DNA of 64,000 nucleotides. It comes from Thalassospira profundimaris WP0211. Lineage in GTDB: Bacteria > Pseudomonadota > Alphaproteobacteria > Rhodospirillales > Thalassospiraceae. The position numbers and the translations under genes are program-made. This document shows positions 26,835 to 36,748 of this stretch, piece after piece. Location: NCBI RefSeq assembly GCF_000300275.1, contig NZ_AMRN01000006.1, positions 1 to 64,000 of the forward strand, in the 5' to 3' direction. How positions within the stretch are numbered: position 1 is the stretch's first letter; every line of letters starts with the position of its first letter. Under the pieces are notes generated by a model that worked only from the letters and a program-made list of their open reading frames with translations, ran no database searches and was not told the origin of the DNA.

Positions 26835-27863
26835 TTAGGCGGCGGCATTTTCCGCTCTTGGTGTTTGCACGATAACCCCACGCCAGCCGAGCCCTTGATA
26901 GGTTTCGTACCCTGGCGTCAAGGCGTAGGCCACAAGGGATCCGTCTTCAAGCAGATAGGCCCCACGGGCAGGATCATCGACACGCAGATTAAATGTTTCG
27001 CTGAGCACGCCGCGGTCATCGGAAGCAGCAAGGACCCGATTTCTTGCGTCGATCAACATCACCCGGGTACGTTCACGTTCTTCCGCGTTGAAGTTCAGCG
27101 ATTTGACGATCATCGGTGCCTGGCTTTCCCAGTCAAAGAAGACACCCAAAACACCGATCACATCACCATCAACAGAACCGCCCCTACGCACGGCGGTCGC
27201 ATAAGTCGGGGTTGCGGCGTTGTTTAACAGTGAATTGGCTGCCACATCCGCGACGGCATAGTGTCCACCATCGCGACAGCGCAACGCTTCCTGAAACCAG
27301 CCCTGATCAGAAACATTTTGCCCCATCACGCGATAGGAGTCCGGGCGTCCGTTGGCAATAACGTTGCCGTTCCGATCAACTACCCAAAGATCGAGATACA
27401 CAGTATAGGAATCGAGGATCACACCGAGCCGTTCCGATGCACGCAATGCAAACGCAGGGTCTTGCAGATTTTCGCAAACATCGACCACGGCTGCGTCGGT
27501 TGCCCACCAGCGCACATCGCACGATCGTTCGTACAGGTTGCGGTCCATCAATTCGACAGAATAACGGGCAAGGTCGGCAAAACGATCACCACGAACCGTC
27601 TGCGCTGTTTTCTCCAGATCGGAGGCAAGCGTCAGAAACATATCTTCAAGTTCTTCGGTAATCACGTTCACACGTTGCGAGATTTCCTTCACCTCGTTGG
27701 CAACAACGCCAAACCCCCGGCCCACTTCGCCCGCACGCGCAGCCTCGATCAACGCATTCAGTGCAAGGGTTCGTGTTGCCCGTGTAACGGCCTTGATTTC
27801 TGTAATTTTATCATTGGCTTGCCCGGAAATTGCTGTCGCAACCTGCAGAATTCTTTCTGGCAT
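26835..27863 (-). CDS. Soluble chemoreceptor-like protein with N-terminal signalling tip and C-terminal Cache domain
   Basis: A 342-residue protein with an inverted, short architecture. Residues about 8-70 match the tip of the chemoreceptor signalling helix hairpin (LALNALIEAARAGEVGRGF followed by GVVANEVKEIS), which binds CheA and CheW. A short helical stretch (to about 95) leads to a Cache-type sensory domain (about 110-335; DPAFALRASERLG, DLWVVDRNGNVIANGR, GWFQEALRCRDGGHY). There is no membrane segment or signal peptide. Known relatives, where described, sense small ligands in the cytoplasm. No che genes are nearby. The ATG is placed after a weak GGGAG site. A longer frame was not evident. 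Confidence 0.82.
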   Translation of the reverse strand: MPERILQVATAISGQANDKITEIKAVTRATRTLALNALIEAARAGEVGRGFGVVANEVKEISQRVNVITEELEDMFLTLASDLEKTAQTVRGDRFADLARYSVELMDRNLYERSCDVRWWATDAAVVDVCENLQDPAFALRASERLGVILDSYTVYLDLWVVDRNGNVIANGRPDSYRVMGQNVSDQGWFQEALRCRDGGHYAVADVAANSLLNNAATPTYATAVRRGGSVDGDVIGVLGVFFDWESQAPMIVKSLNFNAEERERTRVMLIDARNRVLAASDDRGVLSETFNLRVDDPARGAYLLEDGSLVAYALTPGYETYQGLGWRGVIVQTPRAENAAA

Positions 27864-28138
27864 TTAAATAAAGCTCCCATATGCGCATCAGGTTTCCTCC
27901 TGGCTGCTGATCGCGTGCTTTTATTCGCCATCCATTCTGCTTGTCTTTGCAGCACTGATATCTAATAAGCCACTTATACCATTACGTAAATACAGGATTA
28001 TACTCGTACCACACGGCTATCTCATTGGCGTATGCCATTTCCACCCAGAAGAGAGCCGTCATCTAAAATCAAAACCATTGATAGTTACATCCACTATTAG
28101 CGCAGTGTGACAAGGTACCGCACAAGCCGATGCATAAT

Positions 28139-28906
28139 TTAGGCTGTAAATTCGAGGATCGAATCTGCAAGCAGCTTAATCCCTGTGACGAACAACAGGC
28201 TGTAGCAAACCCGGTAGAACAATTTAACGCTGACTTTGTCATGCGCCCACAAGCCAAGCCACGTCCCGAACAACGCGACCGGCACAAACAAAAGTGATGT
28301 TCCGAGGTTGGATGCATCGAATTGCCCAAGCAGCGCATACGGGATCAGTTTGACGTAATTGACGACAATGAAGAACATAACTGTCGTGCCAACAAAGATC
28401 GATTTGTCCATTCGCTGCGGCAGCAGATACACCGATACCGGTGGCCCGCCCGCGTGGGCGACGAAACTGGTGAAACCTGCCAGTGCGCCAAGAACCGTAC
28501 CCTTACCAATCGTTGCCCTTCCCGGTGCACCGGTTTCCTTCCGGCCACGGAGCCAATGATCAAGGGTAAAGATGATCGCGATCATTGCGATGATCAATTT
28601 GACGGCTGCCTCGTTCAGGTAGCTGAAAGACAATGTCCCGACAAGAATGCCCAGCAATGCGGCCGGCACGAGGATTTTCATGTTCCGGCGATCCCAGCGG
28701 TTGCGATAGGCCCAGACATTTGCAAGGTCCATCAGGCACAGGATGGGAAGCATGATCGCCGCGGCGGCCTGTGGTGATACCGCCAACGCCATCAACGGCA
28801 CAGCCACAACACCGAGCCCGCCGCCAAAGCCGCTTTTTGAAACACCGGCGATCAAGACGGCGGGAATGCCGACAACATAGAAAAACGGATCCGAGATAAA
28901 TTCCAT
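28139..28906 (-). CDS. TSUP-family permease (TauE/SafE-like)
   Basis: A 255-residue membrane protein with about eight hydrophobic segments. The N-terminal repeat motif IAGVSKSGFGGGLGVVAVPLM (split across about 19-39) and its partner GALAGFTSFVAHAGGPPVSVYLLP near 139-162 are the two signature halves of the TSUP family. Members move sulfur-containing anions such as sulfite, or organic acids. The substrate cannot be read here. It is downstream of moaB on the same strand, separated by 64 bases. Confidence 0.9.
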   Translation of the reverse strand: MEFISDPFFYVVGIPAVLIAGVSKSGFGGGLGVVAVPLMALAVSPQAAAAIMLPILCLMDLANVWAYRNRWDRRNMKILVPAALLGILVGTLSFSYLNEAAVKLIIAMIAIIFTLDHWLRGRKETGAPGRATIGKGTVLGALAGFTSFVAHAGGPPVSVYLLPQRMDKSIFVGTTVMFFIVVNYVKLIPYALLGQFDASNLGTSLLFVPVALFGTWLGLWAHDKVSVKLFYRVCYSLLFVTGIKLLADSILEFTA

Positions 28907-28970
28907 CGGAAGTCCTTGTTATTTGGGGAATTCTGGGATCGCGGGCAACGGATATGGACGGCGTGCGCCC

Positions 28971-29513
28971 CTATTCTTCAAGCAGACGAGGCATGAGCTC
29001 GACGAAGTTGCACGGCCGATGGCGGATATCAAGCTGATAGGTCAGAATTTCGTCCCAGGCATCTTTGCATGCTCCGGTCGATCCAGGTAACGCAAACATG
29101 TAGGTTCCCATACACACCCCCGCAGTCGCCCGTGATTGCACGGTGGATGTGCCAATTTTCTGATATGATATCCAACGGAACAGTTCGCCGAAGCCCGGTA
29201 TTTCCTTTTCGTAGATTGCCCGGTGGGCTTCCACCGTCACGTCGCGCCCGGTAACGCCTGTGCCACCCGTGGTAATGATCACATCGACATCCGGGTTTGA
29301 GCACCATGCACCAAGCTGCTTGCGCAAGGCCAATTGATCGTCTTTCAGGATTTTGCGTTCATAAACGTGATGGCCCTTGGCGATGATGCGTTCACAAAGA
29401 ACCTCGCCCGAGGTGTCGTTATGGAGATCGCGCGTATCGCTGACGGTCAATACGGCAATATTGATCGATACAAAGGGTTGGCTTTCGTCAATACCTGCCA
29501 CGGTTATCTCCAT
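28971..29513 (-). CDS. moaB: Molybdenum cofactor biosynthesis protein MoaB
   Basis: A 180-residue protein of the MoaB/Mog family, which adenylates molybdopterin before metal insertion. Motifs: INIAVLTVSDTRD near 18-30, IITTGGTGVTGRDVT near 79-93 (substrate pocket), and FALPGSTGACKDAWDEIL near 139-156. Length is close to the usual 170-180. It starts with a reasonable N-terminal extension of about 15 residues. The TSUP gene follows. Confidence 0.93.
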   Translation of the reverse strand: MEITVAGIDESQPFVSINIAVLTVSDTRDLHNDTSGEVLCERIIAKGHHVYERKILKDDQLALRKQLGAWCSNPDVDVIITTGGTGVTGRDVTVEAHRAIYEKEIPGFGELFRWISYQKIGTSTVQSRATAGVCMGTYMFALPGSTGACKDAWDEILTYQLDIRHRPCNFVELMPRLLEE

Positions 29514-29921
29514 GTGTCGTGAAATGCTGTGTCAACCTAATATGCCCAGACAGGCGTGCAAGCGTTTTCACGTGCAAGACACGGCTGCATCGCAACCCAG
29601 CGAATCACGATAGAACAAAAACCAGCCGCCATTTGATATTTTATTAGCCTCTGGGGCTATTTTTTAACGCCAACCTACAATATTTTTGAGCCTCACTGTT
29701 TCGAATTTTTATATTGTTAATACCGACAGTTATTTAAATAAGCTCACCTTATATATGACGAAAAACAAGCAAATTGGTATTACCATTTAAGGACATCTGC
29801 GTTACTTCACTTGCTGGTCCGCTTTTTTCCGCCTAGAAAAGCGGTAAAGGACTACCAATTTGGCGCCCTCAAAGGATGCGCCACGAGATCGAAACGTTCG
29901 GCAGGAAACAGAGGACTCATG
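29514..29921. other. Intergenic region before the acetoacetyl-CoA synthetase gene
   Basis: About 400 bases without a convincing gene, AT-rich from 29630 to 29800. A short hairpin TAGCC/GGCTA (29645-29659) followed by TTTTTT could be a terminator on the plus strand, though no gene precedes it. The region presumably carries promoters for the divergent moaB and aacS genes, but no single promoter stands out. Confidence 0.5.
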
Positions 29922-31874
29922 ATGAGCGACTTTCTTTGGCAACCGACGAAAGAACGCGTTGAAAATGCAAACGTCACCCGCTTTCGCGACTGGGTGAATG
30001 AAAAGCATGCGCTTAACCTTCAGAGTTTCACCGAACTCTATGACTGGTCAGTTGCCGAGATTGAACGTTTCTGGCCTGCTCTTATCGAATATGCCGATCT
30101 GAAAGCGGAAACATGGGGCGACCGCGTGCTGATCGACGGCAACAAAATGCCGGGCGCCCAGTTCTTCCCTGATGCGCGCCTGAACTTTGCCGAGAACCTT
30201 CTGGTCCGAGACGACGACACCGACGCCCTGATCTTCTGGGGTGAAGACAAGGTCAAAAGCCGCCTATCCTGGGCGGAACTTAATATTGCAGTATCGAAAT
30301 TCTCGCAGGCCCTGCGCGCAGAGGGCGTTGGCAAGGGTGATCGCGTATGCGGCTATATGCCAAACATGTCTGAAACCGTGATTGCGATGCTGGCGACGGC
30401 AGCCATCGGGGCAACCTGGTCCTCCGCCTCCCCTGATTTCGGCGTTCAGGGTGTTGTAGACCGCTTTGGCCAGATCGAACCAACCGTGATGATCACCGTT
30501 GACGGTTATCACTATAATGGCAAACAACACGACATCCGCGAAAAGGTTCACGATGTTGTCGAGCGGATCGACAGCCTGAAAAAGGTCGTCATCGTGCCCT
30601 ATGCCTTTGACGGCGCCAACACGACGGATATCCGCAACGCCGTCACCTATGACGACTTCATTGCCCCCTTCCGGACCGAAAAGATCGTCTTCGAACAGGT
30701 CGAATTCAATCATCCGCTTTATGTGATGTTTTCGTCCGGCACGACGGGCAAACCGAAATGCATTGTTCACGGCACGGGCGGAACGCTGCTGAAACAGGTT
30801 TCGGAACATATCCTGCATTGTGATGTCGCGCCCGGTGATCGCGTTTTCTATTTCACCACATGTGGCTGGATGATGTGGAACTGGTTGATGGCGGGTCTTG
30901 CGGCCGGCGCAACGCTTCTGCTTTATGATGGCTCGCCCTTCTATCCGAGCGGCAATATCCTGTTTGATTATGCCGATGCAGAAGGCATGACGCTGTTTGG
31001 CACATCTGCCAAATATATCGATGCGTTGGCCAAGGCCGAACTCAAACCGCGCGAAACACACGATCTGTCCACTGTTCGTGCAATGACATCAACCGGCTCG
31101 CCGCTTGCACCGGAAAGCTTCGATTACGTTTATCGCGACATCAAGGAAGACATCCATCTGGCGTCCATTTCAGGCGGCACAGATATCCTTGGCTGCTTTG
31201 TGCTGGCTTGCCCCGTCCTGCCAGTCAAACGTGGCGTCATCCAGACCCGTGCCCTTGGTCTTGCTGTCGACGTGTTTGACGACGATGGCAACTCCGTGCG
31301 GAACGAAAAAGGTGAACTGGTTTGCACCAAGCCATTCCCATCCATGCCGGTCGGCTTCTGGAACGATCCGGATGGTTCGCGGTATCACAGCGCCTATTTT
31401 GACCGGTTTGATAACATCTGGTGCCATGGTGACTATGTCGAGCTTGATGATGATGGCGGCATGGTCATTTATGGCCGCTCGGATGCGACCCTTAACCCCG
31501 GCGGCGTTCGTATCGGCACGGCAGAGATTTATCGCCAGGTAGAAAAACTACCTGAAATTCAGGAATCGATTGTGATAGGTCAGGACTGGGATAACGACGT
31601 TCGGGTGATCCTGTTTGTTGTGCTCCGCGACAATTACGAATTGGATACCGCCCTTATCGACAAGATCAAGAAGCAGATCCGCAACAACTGCACCCCACGC
31701 CACGTCCCCGCCAAGGTGCTTGCGGTTGCCGATATCCCGCGGACAAAATCGGGGAAAATTACCGAACTTGCAGTTCGTGATGTTGTCCATGGACGGCCGG
31801 TAAAAAATCAGGAAGCCTTGGCCAACCCGACGGCACTGGAACTGTTTTCCAACCTGTCGGAACTGAAAACCTGA
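29922..31874 (+). CDS. aacS: Acetoacetyl-CoA synthetase
   Basis: A 650-residue acyl-adenylate-forming enzyme that activates acetoacetate to acetoacetyl-CoA, used in ketone body or PHB-cycle metabolism. The P-loop-like MFSSGTTGKPKCIVHG (about 267-282), SGGTDILGCFV, the hinge GRSDATLNPGGVRIG (about 517-531) and the C-terminal catalytic-lysine region TKSGKITELAV (about 607-617) are all present. Length and the N-terminal FLWQPTKERVENANVTRF fit the acetoacetate, not the acetate, branch. Start: second of two adjacent ATGs, with AGAGGA upstream; a longer in-frame start would add an implausible basic tail. Confidence 0.95.
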   Translation: MSDFLWQPTKERVENANVTRFRDWVNEKHALNLQSFTELYDWSVAEIERFWPALIEYADLKAETWGDRVLIDGNKMPGAQFFPDARLNFAENLLVRDDDTDALIFWGEDKVKSRLSWAELNIAVSKFSQALRAEGVGKGDRVCGYMPNMSETVIAMLATAAIGATWSSASPDFGVQGVVDRFGQIEPTVMITVDGYHYNGKQHDIREKVHDVVERIDSLKKVVIVPYAFDGANTTDIRNAVTYDDFIAPFRTEKIVFEQVEFNHPLYVMFSSGTTGKPKCIVHGTGGTLLKQVSEHILHCDVAPGDRVFYFTTCGWMMWNWLMAGLAAGATLLLYDGSPFYPSGNILFDYADAEGMTLFGTSAKYIDALAKAELKPRETHDLSTVRAMTSTGSPLAPESFDYVYRDIKEDIHLASISGGTDILGCFVLACPVLPVKRGVIQTRALGLAVDVFDDDGNSVRNEKGELVCTKPFPSMPVGFWNDPDGSRYHSAYFDRFDNIWCHGDYVELDDDGGMVIYGRSDATLNPGGVRIGTAEIYRQVEKLPEIQESIVIGQDWDNDVRVILFVVLRDNYELDTALIDKIKKQIRNNCTPRHVPAKVLAVADIPRTKSGKITELAVRDVVHGRPVKNQEALANPTALELFSNLSELKT

Positions 31875-31882
31875 TCAAGACA

Positions 31883-31912
31883 AGCCCCACATCTCGAAGC
31901 GGGGCTTTTTCG
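31883..31912 (+). terminator. Terminator after aacS
   Basis: AAGCCCC (31883-31889) pairs with GGGGCTT (31902-31908), followed by TTTCG. Confidence 0.8.
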
Positions 31913-32237
31913 TGCCGATCCGGTTTTGCAAGATGCTCGGCCGCGCTGCTTAACGAATGCCGCTCCCGATTCCGCACTGCAACCATGCGTATTTTTTAAA
32001 CAGCGTGAACTGATGCACTTTTTTTGATCATGACTGATTGTTTGGTGAAAAAAAGTTCGTGCAATTCTCGGTCTTGCCGGTGATCAGAACTAAACTACTA
32101 CTAGGTTATTGAATATATGAGACAAACAAAGTTTCGTATATTTTATGTGATCGTATCTCCGCGCGATATAACCGCAGAAAAAGCCTCAATTTTTAGCCAG
32201 CACCGTAGGTTCTAATGTTGCCAAAATTTTTTCACAC
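31913..32237. other. AT-rich intergenic region upstream of aap
   Basis: About 325 bases with no gene I can support. It is AT-rich, with several poly-A and poly-T tracts (for example near 32020 and 32045-32060), and may hold activator sites for the aap operon. I see no specific operator. Confidence 0.5.
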
Positions 32238-32268
32238 TTGACACAAGGCGGCCTAAAATTTCTTAATT
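32238..32268 (+). promoter_or_regulatory. Predicted sigma-70 promoter of the aap operon
   Basis: TTGACA (32238-32243) is a perfect -35 element. A 17-base spacer leads to TCTTAA (32261-32266) as a weak -10. Transcription would begin near 32273, directly before two hairpins. Confidence 0.5.
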
Positions 32269-32273
32269 TGGCG

Positions 32274-32317
32274 GTCCGATGTTCTTCGGACGAATGGATA
32301 TGCGGCTGTGCATATCC
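32274..32317 (+). promoter_or_regulatory. Two hairpins in the aapJ leader
   Basis: GTCCGA (32274-32279) pairs with TCGGAC (32286-32291), and GGATATGC (32296-32303) pairs with GCATATCC (32310-32317); each has a six-base loop. They lie within the predicted 5' untranslated leader, 50 bases before the ATG. They may stabilise the mRNA or be a regulatory site. Confidence 0.6.
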
Positions 32318-32368
32318 AGGGTGGCACAAAAGCTAAAAACAATGCTTTGCTAATAAGGGAGCTATCTT

Positions 32369-33391
32369 ATGAAAATCCAGACGATCCTTGCCGCTGGCGC
32401 AATGACCGTTGCAGCCGTTGCCGCGCAGAACGCACAGGCAGGTGCCGTTCTTGACGGCATCAAGGCCAAAGGTTTCGTTCAGTGCGGCGTGAACACCGGT
32501 CTTCCGGGTTTCTCCGCTGCCAATGCCGAAGGTAAATGGGAAGGTATTGACGTTGACGTCTGCCGTGCAGCAGCTGCTGCAGTTTTTGGTGACGCAAACG
32601 CCGTTCAGTACACCCCGCTGACCGCAGCACAGCGCTTCACGGCTCTGCAGTCCGGTGAAATCGACATCCTGTCGCGTAACACCACTGCAACCACCACCCG
32701 TGATGCGAAACTGGGTCTGACCTTTGTCGGCATCAACTACTATGACGGTCAGGGCTTCCTGATCCCGAAAGCTCTCGGCGTTTCCAGCGCAACCGAGCTT
32801 GACGGTGCGACCGTCTGCGTTGAGCCGGGCACCACGACCGAGCTGAACCTCGCTGACTACTTCCGCGCCAAAGGCATGTCCTTCGAGCCGGTCGTTATCG
32901 AGAACATCAACGAAGCAACCGCAGCCTTCTTCTCTGGTCGTTGCGACGTTTACACCACCGATGCTTCTGGTCTTGCTTCCATCCGTACCCAGATGGCTGA
33001 AAATCCGGCTGACTATGTGATCCTGCCGGAAATCATCTCCAAAGAGCCGCTCGGCCCGGTTGTCGCCCAGGGCGACGAACAGTGGTCGGACGTTGTTCGC
33101 TGGGCTTTTGCTGCAATGGTTGAAGCAGAAGAGTATGGCGTCACCATGGAAAATGTTGACGACATGAAAGCAAACAGCACCAACCCGGGCATCCAGCGTC
33201 TTCTCGGCGTTTCGCCGGGCATGGGTGAAGCTCTTGGTCTTGACGAAGCATGGGCATACAACATCGTCAAGCAGGTCGGTAACTATGGCGAAAGCTATGA
33301 GAAAAACGTTACCGCCAAGCTCGGTCTTGAGCGTGGTCTGAACGCTCTGTGGACCGACGGTGGCCTGCAGTATGCATGGCCGGTTCGCTAA
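32369..33391 (+). CDS. aapJ: General L-amino acid ABC transporter, periplasmic binding protein AapJ
   Basis: A 340-residue type-2 periplasmic binding protein. The signal peptide (1-24, ending AQA) is followed by FVQCGVNTGLPGFS and a domain layout typical of AapJ/YhdW/BztA (LTAAQRFTALQSGEIDILSRN near 87-107, CVEPGTTTELNLADYF, GRCDVYTTDASGLASIR). AapJ delivers a broad range of L-amino acids to AapQMP. GGGAG is upstream of the ATG. Its codon use favours a high-expression pattern, as expected for this protein, and a long leader precedes it. Confidence 0.96.
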   Translation: MKIQTILAAGAMTVAAVAAQNAQAGAVLDGIKAKGFVQCGVNTGLPGFSAANAEGKWEGIDVDVCRAAAAAVFGDANAVQYTPLTAAQRFTALQSGEIDILSRNTTATTTRDAKLGLTFVGINYYDGQGFLIPKALGVSSATELDGATVCVEPGTTTELNLADYFRAKGMSFEPVVIENINEATAAFFSGRCDVYTTDASGLASIRTQMAENPADYVILPEIISKEPLGPVVAQGDEQWSDVVRWAFAAMVEAEEYGVTMENVDDMKANSTNPGIQRLLGVSPGMGEALGLDEAWAYNIVKQVGNYGESYEKNVTAKLGLERGLNALWTDGGLQYAWPVR

Positions 33392-33421
33392 TCGCTAGCA
33401 AACCGACTGCCTAAACCTACG

Positions 33422-33463
33422 AAGCTCCGCCCCACTGCCTGAACGCATGGGCGGAGCTTTTCG
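33422..33463 (+). terminator. Stem-loop between aapJ and aapQ, probable partial terminator
   Basis: AAGCTCCGCCC (33422-33432) pairs with GGGCGGAGCTT (33449-33459), then TTCG. A stem placed after the binding-protein gene usually reduces readthrough so that AapJ is made in excess of the membrane parts. Confidence 0.75.
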
Positions 33464-33508
33464 TTAGGTGCTTGCTGATTTTGGATACAATCTACACCTG
33501 AGGGTCAT

Positions 33509-34705
33509 ATGAGTAAGCCTCAAAATGCCCCGGGGGATGTTCGTTCCAAGGGCCTCGTTGATTATCTCAATGACGAAAACGTCCGTGCGGTGCTTTATCA
33601 AGTCGTCGCAATTGGACTGATCGTTCTTGCGGGCTGGTACCTGGTGTCCAACACCTTGTACAACCTTGAACAACAGAACATCTCAACCGGTTACGGGTTC
33701 CTTGATCTTGAAGCTTCCTTCGAGATCAGTGAAACCATGATCGACTACAGCGCCCAAAGCGACTATGCGACGGCGTTGATGGTCGGTCTTCTGAACACTG
33801 TGAAGGTGTCACTGCTTGGGATCATTTTGTGTACGATTATCGGGACAATCTTTGGCGTTGCGCGCCTGTCCTCGAACTGGATCGTTCGCAAACTTGCGAC
33901 TGTATATGTTGAAACGTTCCGGAACATTCCGGTCCTGTTGCAACTGTTCTTCTGGTACGCACTTATTCCAAGCGCTTTCCCGCATCCACGCGACGCGCTT
34001 GAGCCTCTGCCCGGTGTTTTGCTGACGTCGCGCGGTATGTATTTGCCGGTGCCGGAACCTGATAACGCCTACACCCTTATGACCATTGCGGCCGTGATTG
34101 CCTGCGTTGTGATCTATTTCGTCAGGAAATGGGCCAAGAAACGCCAGGACGCCACAGGTCAGCCCTTCCCGATGCTTCTTGCCGGGATCGGTATTTTTGT
34201 CGGTCTCGTCCTTGCTGCCTATCTGGCAGGTGGCGCACCAACCGACATGAGCATGCCGGCCCTCAAAGGCTTTAACATTCAGGGTGGCTACAACATTTCG
34301 CCTGAATTCATGGCAGTTCTGATCGGTCTTACGGTTTACACCTCGACCTATGTTGCCGAGGTTGTTCGTTCCGGTATTCAGGCTGTTCCAAATGGCCAGT
34401 GGGAAGCTGCCGACAGTTTGGGCATTCGCCGTTCTATTGCGCTTCGCAAGGTGATCCTGCCGCAATCGATGCGTGTCGCGATCCCGCCACTGACCAACCA
34501 GTATCTTAACCTGACCAAGAACAGCTCTTTGGCTGTTGCCGTCGGTTATCCGGATCTGGTTTCTGTTTCCAACACGACCATGAACCAGACAGGTCAGGCG
34601 ATCGAGGCCATCTCGATCTTCATGTCGATCTATCTTGGTTTGTCCTTGTTGACCTCGCTCTTTATGAACTGGTTCAACAAGAAAATGGCACTGGTGGAGA
34701 GGTAA
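33509..34705 (+). CDS. aapQ: General L-amino acid ABC transporter permease AapQ
   Basis: A 398-residue inner-membrane permease of the HisMQ family. Eight or so hydrophobic segments are visible, the first at about 29-50. The EAA loop, EAADSLGIRRSIALRKVILP near 308-327, contacts the ATPase. It pairs with AapM. The length, with an extended loop between the first and second halves (about 155-260), matches AapQ. It starts downstream of a GAGGGT site. Confidence 0.95.
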   Translation: MSKPQNAPGDVRSKGLVDYLNDENVRAVLYQVVAIGLIVLAGWYLVSNTLYNLEQQNISTGYGFLDLEASFEISETMIDYSAQSDYATALMVGLLNTVKVSLLGIILCTIIGTIFGVARLSSNWIVRKLATVYVETFRNIPVLLQLFFWYALIPSAFPHPRDALEPLPGVLLTSRGMYLPVPEPDNAYTLMTIAAVIACVVIYFVRKWAKKRQDATGQPFPMLLAGIGIFVGLVLAAYLAGGAPTDMSMPALKGFNIQGGYNISPEFMAVLIGLTVYTSTYVAEVVRSGIQAVPNGQWEAADSLGIRRSIALRKVILPQSMRVAIPPLTNQYLNLTKNSSLAVAVGYPDLVSVSNTTMNQTGQAIEAISIFMSIYLGLSLLTSLFMNWFNKKMALVER

Positions 34706-34706
34706 C

Positions 34707-35810
34707 ATGTCAGAAAACGCAAAATTACCTCCTCTTCCGACCGGCACCTTTTCCGAGCGTGCCGTGGCATGGTCGAAAAAGAACCTGTTTGATGGATGGT
34801 TCAACACCCTCCTGACCCTTGGTTCGATCGCATTCCTCGTTTGGCTGATCCCGCCAATCGTCGAGTGGGCCATCATCAATGCGACGTTGGCGCCATCAAT
34901 TGAGGCCTGCGCGGAAGCGACGGGTGCCTGCTGGGGGTTCGTTAATGCCAATTTACGACTGATCCTGTTTGGCACCTACCCGTTTGAAGAACAGTGGCGG
35001 CCGCTTCTTGCCATGATCTTTCTGATGGGAATCATTTGCGGCAGTCTGGGTGCGGTTAAGTATCCGAGCCTGCGCAAGGCAATCATTCCGATGTGGGTTA
35101 TTGGTGTGCCGATTATTGCCATCCTCATGTGGGGTGGTGTGTTTGGCCTTACCTATGTCCAGAACAGCTATTGGGGTGGCTTGCCGCTGACCCTGATCCT
35201 GTCCTCGATCGGTGTGATCTTTGCCTTCCCGTTCGGGCTGCTGCTGGCACTTGGTCGTCAGTCGCACATGCCGGCCATCAAAACCGTTTCCGTGGTGTAC
35301 ATCGAAGTCATTCGTGGTGTGCCGCTGATTACGGTTCTGTTCATGGCATCGGTCATGTTCCCGCTGTTCCTGCCCGATGGGGTTACCATCGACAAGCTGC
35401 TGCGCGCGCAGATCGGTATTATCCTGTTTACCGCCGCCTACCTCGCCGAGGTATTCCGTGGTGGTCTGCAGGCCGTTCCGCGTGGTCAGTTTGAGGCTGG
35501 TGACAGTCTTGCGCTGTCTTATTGGCAGTCAATGCGTCTGATCATTTTGCCGCAGGCACTGCGTCTGGTGATCCCGCCGACCGTCAACAGCTTTATCTCC
35601 ATGTTCAAGGACACCACACTGGTCGTGATTATCGGCCTGTTTGACTTCCTTGGCACGGTGAAGCTGGCACTGCGCAGTGACCCGGCCTGGACCAAATATT
35701 ACGTCGAAGGTTATGCCTTCGCCGCGGCAATATTCTTCCTGATCTGTTTCTCGATGGCGAAATATTCCGCCTATCTTGAAAAAGAGCTTCGCAAAGGCGA
35801 ACAAAGGTAA
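34707..35810 (+). CDS. aapM: General L-amino acid ABC transporter permease AapM
   Basis: A 367-residue permease, partner of AapQ. The first two membrane segments (about 34-56, 90-120) precede a conserved core with the EAA loop [20 protein letters not shown] near 265-284. A cytoplasmic tail ends [11 protein letters not shown]. It begins one base after the aapQ stop (TAACATG), so the two are coupled. Confidence 0.95.
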   Translation: MSENAKLPPLPTGTFSERAVAWSKKNLFDGWFNTLLTLGSIAFLVWLIPPIVEWAIINATLAPSIEACAEATGACWGFVNANLRLILFGTYPFEEQWRPLLAMIFLMGIICGSLGAVKYPSLRKAIIPMWVIGVPIIAILMWGGVFGLTYVQNSYWGGLPLTLILSSIGVIFAFPFGLLLALGRQSHMPAIKTVSVVYIEVIRGVPLITVLFMASVMFPLFLPDGVTIDKLLRAQIGIILFTAAYLAEVFRGGLQAVPRGQFEAGDSLALSYWQSMRLIILPQALRLVIPPTVNSFISMFKDTTLVVIIGLFDFLGTVKLALRSDPAWTKYYVEGYAFAAAIFFLICFSMAKYSAYLEKELRKGEQR

Positions 35811-35827
35811 GGAGTGAGGAAAAAACA

Positions 35828-36613
35828 ATGACTGTAGCAACTGAACCCACTACCGGCGCTGTGCCTCCTCCGTCCAAAGAGGATGTCATCACCGTCAACA
35901 AGATGAACAAATGGTATGGCAATTTCCATGTTCTTCAGGATATTGACCTGTCTGTTCGCAAAGGTGAGCGTATCGTTATCTGCGGCCCGTCCGGCTCAGG
36001 TAAATCGACGCTGATCCGCACCCTGAACCGCCTTGAAACCTATCAAAGCGGTGAAGTTTACGTCGATGGCATTTTGCTTGGCGACGATGTCAAAAACATC
36101 GAAGCCGTGCGCCGCGAAGTCTGCATGGTGTTCCAGCACTTCAACCTTTTCCCGCACATGACCGTGCTGGAAAACCTGACGCTGGCCCCGATCTGGGTTC
36201 GCAAGATGCCCAAGAAGCAAGCCAACGAACTGGCCATGCATTACCTTGAGCGTGTGCGAATTGCCGAGCAGGCCCACAAATTCCCGGGTCAGCTTTCCGG
36301 CGGTCAGCAGCAGCGTGTGGCGATTGCCCGTTCGCTCTGCATGCAGCCAAAAATCATGCTGTTTGATGAACCGACCTCGGCGCTTGATCCGGAGATGGTC
36401 AAGGAAGTTCTCGACGTGATGGTCGAACTCGCCAAGGAAGGTATGACCATGCTTTGCGTGACTCACGAGATGGGCTTCGCAAAAGAGGTCGCTGACCGTG
36501 TGATCTTTATGGATGCTGGCCAGATCGTCGAAATGGCCGGTCCGAAGGAGTTCTTTGATAACCCGAAAAGCGATCGTACAAAGCTGTTCCTCAGCCAGAT
36601 CCTGTCGCATTAA
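35828..36613 (+). CDS. aapP: General L-amino acid ABC transporter ATPase AapP
   Basis: A 261-residue ABC ATPase. Walker A is GPSGSGKST (about 55-63), signature [10 protein letters not shown] (about 156-165), Walker [17 protein letters not shown] near 175-190, switch His in CVTHEMGFA. All catalytic residues are intact. It lies 17 bases after aapM with AAGGAGTGAGGA upstream and ends with a strong terminator, closing the aapJQMP operon. Confidence 0.96.
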   Translation: MTVATEPTTGAVPPPSKEDVITVNKMNKWYGNFHVLQDIDLSVRKGERIVICGPSGSGKSTLIRTLNRLETYQSGEVYVDGILLGDDVKNIEAVRREVCMVFQHFNLFPHMTVLENLTLAPIWVRKMPKKQANELAMHYLERVRIAEQAHKFPGQLSGGQQQRVAIARSLCMQPKIMLFDEPTSALDPEMVKEVLDVMVELAKEGMTMLCVTHEMGFAKEVADRVIFMDAGQIVEMAGPKEFFDNPKSDRTKLFLSQILSH

Positions 36614-36639
36614 TCGGCTATCAAACACCCGATCTTTGC

Positions 36640-36675
36640 AAAACGGCCCCCATTTGCGGGGCCGTTTTCATTTTT
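36640..36675 (+). terminator. Terminator of the aapJQMP operon
   Basis: AAAACGGCCCC (36640-36650) pairs with GGGGCCGTTTT (36658-36668), followed by CATTTTTG. Confidence 0.9.
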
Positions 36676-36748
36676 GTAAAAATGATCCTTGCCCAGACCC
36701 GCGCAATTGCCGAAACTCGGCCCAACACGTTCATCATCCGGATTGCCA

